Assembly: GCA_023442945.1 (NCBI GenBank)
Contig: JAEZWW010000069.1
Location: 1-64,000, forward strand
Direction of reading: 5' to 3'
DNA from: Pseudomonadota bacterium
Lineage (GTDB): Bacteria; Pseudomonadota; Gammaproteobacteria; Burkholderiales; Burkholderiaceae_C
Length of the DNA stretch: 64,000 nt
The notes under the pieces are model-generated. The model did no database searches and was not told where the DNA came from. It saw only the letters and a program-made list of their open reading frames with translations. The position numbers and the translations under genes are program-made. Shown here one piece after another: positions 1 to 7,689 of this stretch. Position 1 is the first letter of the stretch; each line of letters starts with the position of its first letter.

Positions 1-46
1 CCAAGCCAAGCCAAGCCAAGCCAAGCCAAGCCAAGCCAAGCCAAGC
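1..46. repeat. CCAAG pentanucleotide microsatellite
   Basis: About nine perfect head-to-tail copies of CCAAG run from the first base of the window, so the true length is unknown on the left. A short echo (CCAAGCCAAG) recurs near 123-132. No gene covers it. Pentanucleotide tracts can vary by slipped-strand pairing; any effect on a gene outside the window cannot be judged. Confidence 0.95.
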
Positions 47-67
47 AATTTTTAATAAAAACAGGCT

Positions 68-111
68 TCAGCCTTACAACCATCTGCGCAGGCAGCTAGG
101 CATTCAATAGC
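68..111 (-). repeat. R1 repeat copy 1
   Basis: R1 core, read on the minus strand: a 17-nt imperfect hairpin beginning GCTATT and ending TAGC, then GCGCA, then a degenerate TAAGGC end. It lies downstream of the minus-strand OsmC gene and has the same orientation. Confidence 0.75.
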
Positions 112-222
112 ATTTTTTGCACCCAAGCCAAGACACTCAACGCGCCGCCCGCCGACCGCCCACGGGGCGCACGGCCGAACCGTCGAACGCGCCACGCGCC
201 ACGCGCGCGCCTTCAGGCCACT

Positions 223-675
223 TCAGCCCACCTCCACCAGCTCGAACGAGGTCGTGATGTTGGCCGTCTTGGCCAGCATGATCGAGGCGGAACAGTACTT
301 CTCGTGGCTCAGCGCCACGGCGCGCTCCACCGCGCTGGCGGGCACGCCCTTGCCCGTGACGGTGAAATGCATGTGGATCTGGGTGAAGACCTTGGGGTCT
401 TCGGTGGCGCGCTCGCTGGTCAGCTTGACCGAGCAGCCGCGCACGTCGTGCCGACCGCGCTTCAAGATCAGCACCACGTCGTAGGCGGTGCAGCCGCCGG
501 TACCGGCCAGCACCGTCTCCATGGGGCGCGGCGCCAGGTTCTGGCCGCCGTTGGCCGGCTTGGCCTCGTCCGGTGCGCCGTCCATGGCGATCACGTGGCC
601 GGAGCCGGTCTCGGCGACAAAACCCATGCCCGAGCGCGTGCCCGCGGCGCCTGTCCAGCTCACTGTGCATTCCAT
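223..675 (-). CDS. OsmC family protein (YhfA-like)
   Basis: This 150-residue protein belongs to the OsmC/Ohr superfamily of small cytoplasmic thiol proteins and reads like E. coli YhfA throughout (PMEMVL-type segment, CTAYDVV, KLTSER, HEKYCS). The two family cysteines are present at Cys62 (GGCTAYD) and Cys128 (EKYCSAS), so a redox function is possible. Family members reduce organic hydroperoxides, but the YhfA branch has no firmly known substrate. I chose the ATG at 675 because the protein then starts MECTVSWTG as in the family; a longer reading frame upstream is a GC-rich extension. The gene is monocistronic and divergent from ilvA. Confidence 0.88.
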   Translation of the reverse strand: MECTVSWTGAAGTRSGMGFVAETGSGHVIAMDGAPDEAKPANGGQNLAPRPMETVLAGTGGCTAYDVVLILKRGRHDVRGCSVKLTSERATEDPKVFTQIHMHFTVTGKGVPASAVERAVALSHEKYCSASIMLAKTANITTSFELVEVG

Positions 676-833
676 GTTTGGCCTTTCGATCGTGTGTGAA
701 AAATCCAGCACGAGCGTAGCGGATCCGGTACACCAGGCGCCGCACGCGCCAAAAACTGCCCCAATTCCCGACCTGCTTGTGTTGCGTTGCAGCAAAAGAG
801 TGCGAACGCCCGTGCTTTTCGCGTACACTGCGT

Positions 834-928
834 CTCAAGCGGTTGGATTTCCTTCCGCACCGTTTGTCTCCTCCACCCCTTCAATAGGTGGATTAAGCCC
901 TGGCACCTTGGTGCCGGGGCTTTTTTTT
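834..928 (+). ncRNA. Candidate structured small RNA or leader ending in a terminator
   Basis: Inference only. A TACACT -10-like hexamer (824-829) precedes a stretch that can fold into GCGG..CCGC, then CCACC..GGTGG, then a strong terminator hairpin. The middle contains a CU-rich CTCCTCCACCCC tract resembling anti-Shine-Dalgarno loops of some small RNAs. No convincing -35 box was found. It could be a free sRNA or an attenuated leader of ilvA, which starts about 250 bases downstream. Confidence 0.35.
895..928 (+). terminator. Intrinsic terminator upstream of ilvA
   Basis: AGCCC-TGGCACC, loop TTGG, then a complementary arm ending GGGGCT and a run of eight T. This is a textbook Rho-independent terminator on the plus strand. 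No protein gene lies just before it, so it must end either a small RNA or an ilvA leader. Confidence 0.85.
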
Positions 929-940
929 GCCGCAGGGCCG

Positions 941-1083
941 CCCCAAGGCAAAGGCGCCCCCTCGGGGGGCAGCGAACCACACGCAGCGGGAGAGCGTGGG
1001 GGCACTCTTTTACCGCAGCGCCGCCCCAAGGCAAAGGCACCCCACGGAGGCAGCGAACCCCGCGCAGCGCGCGCGTGGCGGCA
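941..1083 (-). repeat. Two tandem R3 repeats upstream of ilvA
   Basis: Two diverged copies of about 70 bases (941-1010 and 1016-1083) share GCCGCCCCAAGGCAAAGGC, then a CCCCTCGGGGGG-type palindrome, then CAGCGAACC. The same family occurs in opposite orientation after gspJ. They fill much of the ilvA upstream region; the remainder of 676-1181 holds only the terminator described here. Confidence 0.8.
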
Positions 1084-1181
1084 TTTTTGCTGCGTTGCAA
1101 CCGGCTGGCGCGCCCGGTCAGCGCGCCGCGGGGCCGCGCCGTATCATGGGCGCTCTTTTTTGCCCGCCCACGGCTTTGCCC

Positions 1182-2762
1182 ATGCCCGCCACCCGCCCCG
1201 CCGCCACGCCTGCTGGCGCGCTCACGTCGACCGACTACCTCAAACAAGTGCTCACCGCCCGCGTCTACGACGTGGCGATCGAGTCCGACCTGGACCCGGC
1301 GCGCAGTTTGAGCCGCCGCCTGCACAACAAGGTGCTGCTCAAGCGCGAGGACCAGCAGCCGGTGTTCAGCTTCAAGCTGCGCGGGGCGTACAACAAGATG
1401 GCGCACCTGACGCCCGAACAGCTGAAAAACGGCGTGATCTGCGCCAGCGCCGGCAACCACGCGCAGGGCGTGGCGCTGTCGGCGCACAAGCTGGGCGCGC
1501 GCGCCGTGGTCGTCATGCCGACCACCACGCCGCAGGTGAAGGTGGACGCGGTCAAGACGCTGGGCGGCGAAGTCGTGCTGGCGGGCGACAGCTATTCCGA
1601 CGCCTACGAGCATTCGGTCAAGTTGCAGGCCGAGCAAGGCCTGACCTTCATCCACCCGTTTGACGACCCGCTGGTGATCGCCGGCCAGGGCACCATCGGC
1701 ATGGAGGTGCTGCGCCAGCACCAGGGGCCGCTGGACGCGGTCTTCCTGGCCATCGGCGGCGGCGGCCTGATCAGCGGCGTGGGCGCGTACATCAAGGCGG
1801 TGCGGCCAGAGGTCAAGATCATCGGTGTCCAGATGAGCGATTCGTCCGCCATGGCGCAGTCCGTGGCGCAAGGCGGGCGCGTCACCCTGGCCGATGTTGG
1901 CCTGTTTGCCGACGGCACGGCCGTCAAGCAGGTGGGGGAGGAAACCTTCCGCGTGGCCTCCGGCGTGGTGGACGAATTCATCACCGTCGACACCGACGCC
2001 GTCTGCGCGGCCATCAAGGACGTGTTCATCGACACGCGCAGCATCGTCGAGCCGTCTGGCGCCATGGCGGTGGCCGCGGTCAAGCAGTACGTGGCCACGC
2101 GCAAGACCAAGGGCGAAAGCTACGTCGCCGTGCTGTCCGGCGCGAACATGAACTTCGACCGCCTGCGCTTCGTGGCCGAGCGCGCCGAGGTCGGCGAAGA
2201 GCGCGAAGCCCTGTTTGCCGTGACCATCCCGGAAGAGCGCGGGAGCTTTCGCCGCTTCGTCGAAGCGGTGGGCAACCTGCCGGCCGGCCCGCGCAACGTG
2301 ACCGAATTCAACTACCGCATCAGCGACGCGGCCCAGCAAGGCCAGGCGCACGTCTTCGTCGGCCTGACGACCGCCGGCAAGGGCGAATCGCCGCGCATCG
2401 CCGCCGCGTTTGAGCGCGCCGGTTTCGGCGCCATTGACCTGACGCACGACGACCTGGCCAAGCAGCACGTGCGCTACATGGTCGGTGGGCGGTCCCCCCT
2501 GGCCAACGACGAACGGCTGCTGAGCTTCGTCTTCCCCGAACGGCCGGGCGCGCTGCTGAAGTTCTTGAACCTGATGTCGCCCAACTGGAACATCAGCCTC
2601 TTCCACTACCGCCACCAGGGTGCCGACGACGGCCGCATCCTGGTCGGCATGCAGGTCCCCGCGGCCGACGACGCGGCCTTCCGCGCGTTTCTGGACGAGC
2701 TGGGCTACCCCTGGGTGGAAGAGACGAACAACCCGGCGTACCGGCTGTTCTTGCAGCGCTGA
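1182..2762 (+). CDS. ilvA: Threonine ammonia-lyase, biosynthetic
   Basis: IlvA deaminates L-threonine to 2-oxobutanoate with pyridoxal phosphate, the first step of isoleucine synthesis, in the cytoplasm. The 526 residues match the usual biosynthetic length (E. coli about 514). The PLP lysine is in SFKLRGAYNK (Lys65), the phosphate-binding glycine loop IGGGGLISG is near residue 190, and two ACT-like regulatory modules start near residues 343 and 444 (the second is ERPGALLKFLNLM), implying isoleucine/valine control. The ATG at 1182 (MPATRPAAT) is preferred; an in-frame ATG at 1146 would add 12 residues. The gene stands alone. Confidence 0.95.
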   Translation: MPATRPAATPAGALTSTDYLKQVLTARVYDVAIESDLDPARSLSRRLHNKVLLKREDQQPVFSFKLRGAYNKMAHLTPEQLKNGVICASAGNHAQGVALSAHKLGARAVVVMPTTTPQVKVDAVKTLGGEVVLAGDSYSDAYEHSVKLQAEQGLTFIHPFDDPLVIAGQGTIGMEVLRQHQGPLDAVFLAIGGGGLISGVGAYIKAVRPEVKIIGVQMSDSSAMAQSVAQGGRVTLADVGLFADGTAVKQVGEETFRVASGVVDEFITVDTDAVCAAIKDVFIDTRSIVEPSGAMAVAAVKQYVATRKTKGESYVAVLSGANMNFDRLRFVAERAEVGEEREALFAVTIPEERGSFRRFVEAVGNLPAGPRNVTEFNYRISDAAQQGQAHVFVGLTTAGKGESPRIAAAFERAGFGAIDLTHDDLAKQHVRYMVGGRSPLANDERLLSFVFPERPGALLKFLNLMSPNWNISLFHYRHQGADDGRILVGMQVPAADDAAFRAFLDELGYPWVEETNNPAYRLFLQR

Positions 2763-2894
2763 GGGCGCGCAGCCTGCGCGGCGGCGCCCGCCAGCGCGGA
2801 TGCCCACCCCGGCGTCGCCCGCCGGGGGCTGGAAAGCGGCGGTGCCCTGGCGCTACTCTGCCGCCGGCATGTCGCCCCGAATCACCACCGATTC

Positions 2895-2938
2895 GCTATT
2901 GAATTAATAGCTGGTCGCGCAAGTGGCTGTAGGGCCAG
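2895..2938 (+). repeat. R1 repeat copy 2
   Basis: Full 44-nt core with an almost perfect hairpin (GCTATT-GAATT-AATAGC), then TGGTCGCGCA and a TAGGGCCAG end. It lies 3' of ilvA in sense orientation, in the convergent gap before gspC. Confidence 0.9.
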
Positions 2939-2980
2939 CGACCCTTTTTATCTAAAAACCCGCTTGACGCGTGCGCGCGC

Positions 2981-3661
2981 TTACACGCCCGGCGCGCGCG
3001 ATGGCCGCATCGGGAAGGGCCGCTGCTGCGGCGCGCCACCGGTCGGCGTGCCGACGGCGGGCGGCGGCAGTTGCGGCGTGAAGGACGGCTGCCCCGGGAC
3101 GCCGCCCGGCACGATGCTGGGTGCCGGTGACGGTGCGGGCGTGGGGAACGGCGCGGCGGCCGGGGGCGGCGGGGACGGCAGCGGCGGCGCCACCGCGTCG
3201 CCCTTGCTCGAACGCAACTCCATCGCCGGCATTTCCAGCTTGGCCTGGCGCTCGCCTGCGGCGATCACCACCGCGCGCTGGGATACCGACTTCACCGCCC
3301 AGCCGTCCACGCCGTCCAGCGCCGCACCCACGCGCAGCGGCTTCACAGGCGGCTTGCCATCGACCGAGATCAGCGCCGCGCCCTTGCCCAGGTGCGTGAC
3401 CACGCCACGCAGCGCCAGGCGGCCGGTGACGTCGGCCGCGGGTTCGGCGGCGGACTTGGCCTCCGGCGCGCCCAAAGTCTGCGCGACCACGCGCGTGTCG
3501 ACCTGCACCGCGCCGGGGCCGGTGCCCGCGGCCGGCGCGTTGACCGACAGGCTGCCGTCACCGGCGCGCAAGTACCAGAACAGCGCACTGCCGGCCGCCA
3601 CGGCCCAGACGGCCAGCGTCACGCCGCCCACCGCCAGCCGGGAGGAAGGTAACAGCCGCAT
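2981..3661 (-). CDS. gspC: Type II secretion protein C (short form)
   Basis: GspC is the inner-membrane clamp that links the secretin to the platform. This 226-residue protein has one N-terminal membrane segment (about residues 10-30) and a homology region near residues 75-150 (LALRGVVTHLGKGAALISVDG; VKSVSQRAVVIAAG), which in the family binds GspD. It then ends in a proline-rich tail and lacks the C-terminal PDZ or coiled-coil domain of classical GspC. It is divergent from gspG across a 74-bp promoter gap, whereas in most systems gspC lies in the same operon. Assignment rests on the homology region plus context. Confidence 0.8.
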   Translation of the reverse strand: MRLLPSSRLAVGGVTLAVWAVAAGSALFWYLRAGDGSLSVNAPAAGTGPGAVQVDTRVVAQTLGAPEAKSAAEPAADVTGRLALRGVVTHLGKGAALISVDGKPPVKPLRVGAALDGVDGWAVKSVSQRAVVIAAGERQAKLEMPAMELRSSKGDAVAPPLPSPPPPAAAPFPTPAPSPAPSIVPGGVPGQPSFTPQLPPPAVGTPTGGAPQQRPFPMRPSRAPGV

Positions 3662-3735
3662 CAGCGTTCGCCTTGTCTCAACATGCGGCGATTATCATTG
3701 ATGCGATTGATTGGACCTGTTTCTTACCCGCAACG

Positions 3736-4179
3736 ATGACCGCTTTCGCCTCCCTCGCCCGCCGCCTGCGCCGCAGTGCCGGCTTCACCCTGATCGAGAT
3801 GATGGTGGTGCTGGTCATCATCGGCGTGCTGGCCGCACTGATCGTGCCCAACGTGCTGGACCGCACCGACGACGCCCGCGCCACGGCCGCGCGCACCGAC
3901 GTGCACAACATCATGCAGGCGCTCAAGCTGTACAAGCTGGACAACCTGCGCTTTCCGACGGCCGAACAAGGCCTGCAGGCGCTGATCGTGCGCCCCACCA
4001 CCGCCCCCGCGCCCAACAACTGGAAGCCCTACCTCGAAAAGCTGCCCAACGACCCCTGGGGCCGCCCGTACCAGTACCTCAACCCCGGCGTGCAGGGCGA
4101 GGTGGACGTGATGAGCTTCGGCGCCGACGGGCAAAGCGGGGGCGAGGGGAAGAACGCGGATATTGGTAGCTGGCAATAA
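3736..4179 (+). CDS. gspG: Type II secretion major pseudopilin G
   Basis: GspG is the main subunit of the periplasmic pseudopilus. The class III leader is clear: basic ARRLRRSAG, cleavage before FTLIEMMVVLVIIGVLAALIV. It is followed by the family helix (DIHNIMQALKLYKLDN-type) and the C-terminal calcium-loop region (NDPWGRPYQYLNPG, DVMSFGADG). The length of 147 residues is normal. The ATG at 3736 gives the expected short leader. It is first of the gspG-to-E run. The R2 repeat starts seven bases after the stop codon and separates it from gspH. Confidence 0.95.
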   Translation: MTAFASLARRLRRSAGFTLIEMMVVLVIIGVLAALIVPNVLDRTDDARATAARTDVHNIMQALKLYKLDNLRFPTAEQGLQALIVRPTTAPAPNNWKPYLEKLPNDPWGRPYQYLNPGVQGEVDVMSFGADGQSGGEGKNADIGSWQ

Positions 4180-4186
4180 CGAATGC

Positions 4187-4330
4187 ACCCCCCTGAGTCG
4201 CCTGCGGCGCCATCCCCCCGCTCTCTCCGCGCTGATGCGCTTCGGGCAGGGGGACAACGCCAATGCCCGGCGCAGGTCCGGGCATGGCGTTCGCTGGAAT
4301 GGCCTGCTCCGCGGCCTTTCGCTCGGGGCG
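4187..4330 (+). repeat. R2 repeat after gspG, with 36-nt covarying hairpin
   Basis: Starts CACCCCCCTGAGTCGCC a few bases after the gspG stop. The hairpin at 4256-4291 has outer stem AACGCC/GGCGTT, a bulged A, inner stem ATGCCCGG/CCGGGCAT and loop CGCAGGT. It ends with GGCCTGCTCCGCGGCC, a possible second hairpin. The rest of the 4180-4489 gap holds no gene. Confidence 0.9.
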
Positions 4331-4441
4331 GTGCGGTGCGTTGCCGGGCTTCTGCGGGCGTGGCGCTTGTGGGGCGCTGGGACAGCGGGTCTTGGCATGC
4401 CCTAGGGCGCGTTCAAAGCTTCGCTCGCCTCTTTCCTTTTT

Positions 4442-4485
4442 ACTCCTGAAATGCTAGCTGCCCGCGCAGACGGGAGTAGGGCCAG
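4442..4485 (+). repeat. R1 repeat copy 3
   Basis: Degenerate hairpin (ACTCCTGAAATGCTAGC), then CGCGCA and TAGGGCCAG. It ends five bases before the preferred gspH start and so forms the translation-initiation region of that gene. Confidence 0.75.
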
Positions 4486-4489
4486 AGGC

Positions 4490-4927
4490 ATGTTTCTTTT
4501 GAAATGGCGGCGCGGCTTCACCCTGATCGAGATGATGGTCGTGATCGCCATCGTGGCGATGGGCACGGCCGTGGCCTCGCTGGCGCTGCGCGATGGCGAG
4601 GCGAACGCGCTGGAGCGCGATGCCGAGCGGCTGGCGGCGCTGTTTGAATCGGCGCGGGCGCAGTCGCGCGCGGCCGGGGTGCCGGTGATCTGGCGCACGA
4701 CGGCCAGCGGCTTTGTGTTTGAGGGCCTGCCGGCCAGCGCCGCGCCGATGCCGACGCAGTGGCTGGACAGCCAGACCAGCGCGCCGGGCAACGTGCCGCT
4801 GGTGCTGGGGCCGGACCCGATCATCGGCGCGCAGACCGTGGTGCTGCAGCGCGCGGGCGCCCAGGTCAAGCAGATGGCCGTCGCCACCGACGGCCTGCGG
4901 CCCTTCACCGTGGAGCGCACGCCGTGA
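4490..4927 (+). CDS. gspH: Type II secretion minor pseudopilin H
   Basis: GspH is a minor pseudopilin near the pseudopilus tip. The 145 residues begin MFLLKWRRG with cleavage before FTLIEMMVVIAIVAMGTAVASLAL, the expected short leader and hydrophobic helix. Downstream are ALERDAERLAALFESARAQSRAAG and IWRTTASGFVFEG, which match the GspH pattern. The ATG at 4490 is preferred over the in-frame one at 4451, which would translate the R1 repeat. The stop overlaps the gspI start (GTGA), so H and I are translationally coupled. Confidence 0.9.
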   Translation: MFLLKWRRGFTLIEMMVVIAIVAMGTAVASLALRDGEANALERDAERLAALFESARAQSRAAGVPVIWRTTASGFVFEGLPASAAPMPTQWLDSQTSAPGNVPLVLGPDPIIGAQTVVLQRAGAQVKQMAVATDGLRPFTVERTP

Positions 4928-5307
4928 CGGCGGCAAGCCCCAGAAGCGGGCACAGCGGTGCCCCCGGCTTCACCCTGGTCGAGGTCATGGTGGCGCTGGC
5001 CATCACGGCGATCGCGCTGGTGGCGGGCCTCAAGTCCACCGCGGCGCTGACCAACAACGCCGACCGCCAGGGTCGCCTGCTGCTGGGCCAGCTGTGCGCC
5101 GAAAACCGCATGACCGAGCTGCGCCTGGCGCGCCAGCTGCCGGGCGTGGGCGATTCGGTCACCGACTGCGTGCAGGCCGGGCTGACGCTGCAGATCGCCC
5201 AGGCCGTGCGGCCCACGCCCAACCCGAACTTCCGCCGCGTCGACGTGAGCGTGCTGGAGGCGGGGCAGCAGGTGGTGCGGGTGACGACGATCGTCGGAAG
5301 AAACTGA
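4924..5307 (+). CDS. gspI: Type II secretion minor pseudopilin I
   Basis: GspI, a tip pseudopilin, has 127 residues starting at a GTG that overlaps the gspH stop. The leader ends PG before FTLVEVMVALAITAIALVAG. The typical GspI segments follow: NNADRQGRLLLGQLCAENRM and a C-terminal half with QVVRVTTIVGRN. GTG is chosen because of the four-base overlap and the short leader. The stop codon is followed within four bases by an R2 repeat. Confidence 0.9.
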   Translation: MTAASPRSGHSGAPGFTLVEVMVALAITAIALVAGLKSTAALTNNADRQGRLLLGQLCAENRMTELRLARQLPGVGDSVTDCVQAGLTLQIAQAVRPTPNPNFRRVDVSVLEAGQQVVRVTTIVGRN

Positions 5308-5310
5308 TGC

Positions 5311-5455
5311 GGCACCCCCCTGAGTCGCCTTCGGCGCCATCCCCCCGCTCTCTCCGCGCTGACGCGCTTCGGGCAGGGGGACAACGCCCATGCCCGGCGC
5401 AGGTCCGGGCATGGCGTTTGCTGGACTGGCCTGCTCCGCGGCCGCTCGCTCGGGG
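5311..5455 (+). repeat. R2 repeat after gspI, with 36-nt covarying hairpin
   Basis: Very close to the copy after gspG. The hairpin at 5383-5418 has outer stem AACGCC/GGCGTT, a bulged C, inner stem ATGCCCGG/CCGGGCAT and loop CGCAGGT. It begins almost directly after the gspI stop codon. Confidence 0.9.
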
Positions 5456-5537
5456 GGACGCGGAATTGGGCTGGGCTTTAGCCGGCGCAGCGCAGGCTTG
5501 GCCGTCGACACCGCGTTCTTCTGTCAACCGTATTTTT

Positions 5538-5580
5538 GCTACCGATTTCGCAGCTGCTTGCGCTGATGGCTCTAAGGCCA
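5538..5580 (+). repeat. R1 repeat copy 4 (degenerate)
   Basis: GCTACCGATTTCGCAGC-type hairpin arm, then TGCTTGCGC and a weakened TCTAAGGCCA end. It sits between gspI and gspJ. Confidence 0.65.
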
Positions 5581-5672
5581 AAGACCAGTTTGGCGCAATT
5601 TTTTATGAGACTCCGGCTAACCCGACGCGGATGTGGCAGGCGCCACCGCACGCGTTGGAGCGATCGGCATTT

Positions 5673-5716
5673 GCTACCGACTCAGTAGCTGGCCGCGCAA
5701 TCTGTTCTAGGGCCAG
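5673..5716 (+). repeat. R1 repeat copy 5
   Basis: Full 44-nt core: GCTAC-CGACTCA-GTAGC hairpin, TGGCCGCGCA, then TAGGGCCAG followed by CGGCCGATTTG. It runs into the first codons of gspJ and leaves that gene without an obvious ribosome binding site. Confidence 0.9.
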
Positions 5717-5729
5717 CGGCCGATTTGTC

Positions 5730-6422
5730 TTGAAAACGCGCCGCAACCGCGGCTTCACCCTGATCGAGGTGCTGGTCGCACTGACGATCATGGCGGTGAT
5801 GGCGATGCTGACCTGGCGCGGCATCGACGGCATGGTGCGGGCGCAGGACAGCACGCGGCGCTACACGGACGATGTGCTGGCGCTGCAGGCGGGGCTGGCG
5901 CAGTGGCGCGCCGACCTGGACGCGATGATGGTGTGGCCCTTGGCGGAGGGCAGCACGCCCTACCAGACCGGCGCCGGCCAACGCAGCCTGTCGTGGGACG
6001 GGCGGCTGCTGCGCATCACCCGCATGAGCGCGGGAGAGCCCTCGGCCGGCCTGCGCGTGGTCGCCTGGACGCGCCGCGCCGACGGCCAGTGGCTGCGCTG
6101 GCAGTCGGCGCCCGTCATGTCGCAAAACGCCTGGCGCACGGCGTGGGAAAACGCCAGCATCTGGAGCCAGGCCGCCAACGAAGACCGCGGCGTCGCTGGC
6201 GGCCCGCAGGCCGTGCGCGTCGCCAACGCCACGGAGTGGCAGCTGCACTACTTCCGCCAGAACGCCTGGACCAACCCGCTGTCCAGCGGCGCGCAGGGCG
6301 CGACCGCCACCGACACCCTGCCCGACGGCATCCGCCTGATGATCACGCTGGCGCCCGGCCAGGCGATCAACGGCCCGATGGTGATCGACTGGGTGCGGCC
6401 GAATTTTGGGGGGAGTCAGTGA
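5730..6422 (+). CDS. gspJ: Type II secretion minor pseudopilin J
   Basis: GspJ, the largest of the tip pseudopilins besides K, is about 230 residues here. The class III leader is LKTRRNRG with cleavage before FTLIEVLVALTIMAVMAMLTWRG, and the body carries LAQWRADLDAM and LSWDGRLLRITR as in the family. The start is uncertain. TTG at 5730 gives a normal short leader, while the nearest in-frame ATG (5631) would translate an R1 repeat as a 33-residue extension. The TGA stop is followed at once by R3 repeats. Confidence 0.85.
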   Translation: MKTRRNRGFTLIEVLVALTIMAVMAMLTWRGIDGMVRAQDSTRRYTDDVLALQAGLAQWRADLDAMMVWPLAEGSTPYQTGAGQRSLSWDGRLLRITRMSAGEPSAGLRVVAWTRRADGQWLRWQSAPVMSQNAWRTAWENASIWSQAANEDRGVAGGPQAVRVANATEWQLHYFRQNAWTNPLSSGAQGATATDTLPDGIRLMITLAPGQAINGPMVIDWVRPNFGGSQ

Positions 6423-6595
6423 GACCCCCACGCTTCCCCGCTGCGCGTGGTCCGCTGCCCCCCGAGGGGGCCCCAGCCGCCTTGGGAGCGGCCCGGCGGC
6501 GGCTGGACAGGCCCCCACTTTCCGCAGCTTCGCTTGCTGCGCTGCCCCCCGAGGGGGCCGCACCTCGCCTTGGGAGCGGCCCGGCGGCGGGGTGG
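6423..6595 (+). repeat. Two tandem R3 repeats between gspJ and gspK
   Basis: Two copies of about 85 bases each contain GCTGCCCCCCGAGGGGGCC, then GCCTTGGGAGCGGCCCGGCGG. The first starts right after the gspJ stop codon; the second runs into the gspK start codon. They are inverted relative to the pair upstream of ilvA. Confidence 0.85.
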
Positions 6596-7642
6596 ATGCC
6601 CCCACGCGACGCTGAGACACCGGACTTGCGGCGCTCGCACGCCTCGCACCAAACGGGTGCGGCGCTGCTGATGGCCATGATCACCGTCGCCCTGGTCGCC
6701 ACGCTGGCGGCTGCCGCCATGTGGCGCCAGTGGCGCGGGGTGGAGGTGGAGGCGGCCGAGCGCACGCGCGTGCAATCGGCCTGGATCCTGACCGGGGCGC
6801 TGGACTGGGGCCGGTTGATCCTGGCTGGCGACCTGCGCGAGGACCGCAACCGCGGCTACGAGGCGGACCACCTGGGCGAGCCTTGGGCCGTACCGCTGGC
6901 CGAGGCACGCCTGTCCACCTTCCTGGCGGCGGGCGAAGCCAGCAGCGACACCGACCGCGACGCCTTTTTGTCCGGCCAGGTCACGGACATGCAGTCGCGC
7001 CTGAACGTGATGAACCTGATTGCCAGTTCGCCGCAGGACCAGTTGACGGCGTTGACGCGGTTCACGCGCCTGTTCGAACTGCTCAACCTGCCCGCGGGCG
7101 AGCTGGGCGCGCTGCAGCGCGGCCTGTCGCGCGCCGACGCGGCGATGCGCGGCACCGCGTCGGACGACGGCACCGACGCGCCGCTGATGCCGCGCCGCTT
7201 CGAACAGCTGGCCTGGCTGGGCCTGTCGCCGGAGACGTTGAAGACGCTGGCGCCGTACGTGACCGTGCTGCCGCTGGTGGACCGCCGCGTCACCCCGGTC
7301 AACCTGAACACCGCCAGCGCCCAGGTGATCGCCGCCGCCGTGCCCGACCTGGACCTGGCGCGCGCCCAGCGCATCGTGGTGCAGCGCGACAGCGCCTTCT
7401 TTCGCAAGACCGACCAGGCCCTGGCTGCGGCGGGCGTGACCACTTCGCCTGACGCCTGGGTCAGCACCACCTCCGACTTTTTTGAAGTGCGCGGCCGCCT
7501 GCGCCTGGACGACGTGGCGCTGGAAGAGGTGTCCATCGTCCAGCGCGAACGCGGAACGCGGCACGTCACCACGCTGTGGCGCGAACGCACGGCGCTGACC
7601 GTGGACCTGGGCGCCCACCCCGGCGCCACGGGCGTGCGCTAA
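6596..7642 (+). CDS. gspK: Type II secretion minor pseudopilin K
   Basis: GspK caps the pseudopilus tip. The leader is MPPRDAETPDLRRSHASHQTG followed by AALLMAMITVALVATLAAAAMW. GspK naturally lacks the Glu at position 5 of the mature protein seen in other pseudopilins, as here. The 348-residue body includes the helix-hairpin-helix-like VTPVNLNTASAQVIAAAVPDL typical of GspK. The ATG at 6596 lies at the end of the second R3 repeat, so the repeat supplies the initiation region. gspL follows after 47 bases. Confidence 0.9.
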   Translation: MPPRDAETPDLRRSHASHQTGAALLMAMITVALVATLAAAAMWRQWRGVEVEAAERTRVQSAWILTGALDWGRLILAGDLREDRNRGYEADHLGEPWAVPLAEARLSTFLAAGEASSDTDRDAFLSGQVTDMQSRLNVMNLIASSPQDQLTALTRFTRLFELLNLPAGELGALQRGLSRADAAMRGTASDDGTDAPLMPRRFEQLAWLGLSPETLKTLAPYVTVLPLVDRRVTPVNLNTASAQVIAAAVPDLDLARAQRIVVQRDSAFFRKTDQALAAAGVTTSPDAWVSTTSDFFEVRGRLRLDDVALEEVSIVQRERGTRHVTTLWRERTALTVDLGAHPGATGVR

Positions 7643-7689
7643 GTGCCGTCGCCACTGACACAGTCGCCGCCTACAATCGCCGACGCGCC

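Noticed and set aside
1..46. CCAAG tract considered as part of a CRISPR or att site
   Set aside because: Simple pentanucleotide tandem repeat with no spacers and no integrase nearby.
660..2807. 715-codon open frame opposite ilvA
   Set aside because: Complementary frame of ilvA with His/Arg/Ala-rich translation and no motifs.
5631..5729. N-terminal extension of GspJ from the ATG at 5631
   Set aside because: It would translate an R1 repeat and place the prepilin cleavage site over 40 residues from the start, unlike other GspJ proteins; kept only as an alternative.
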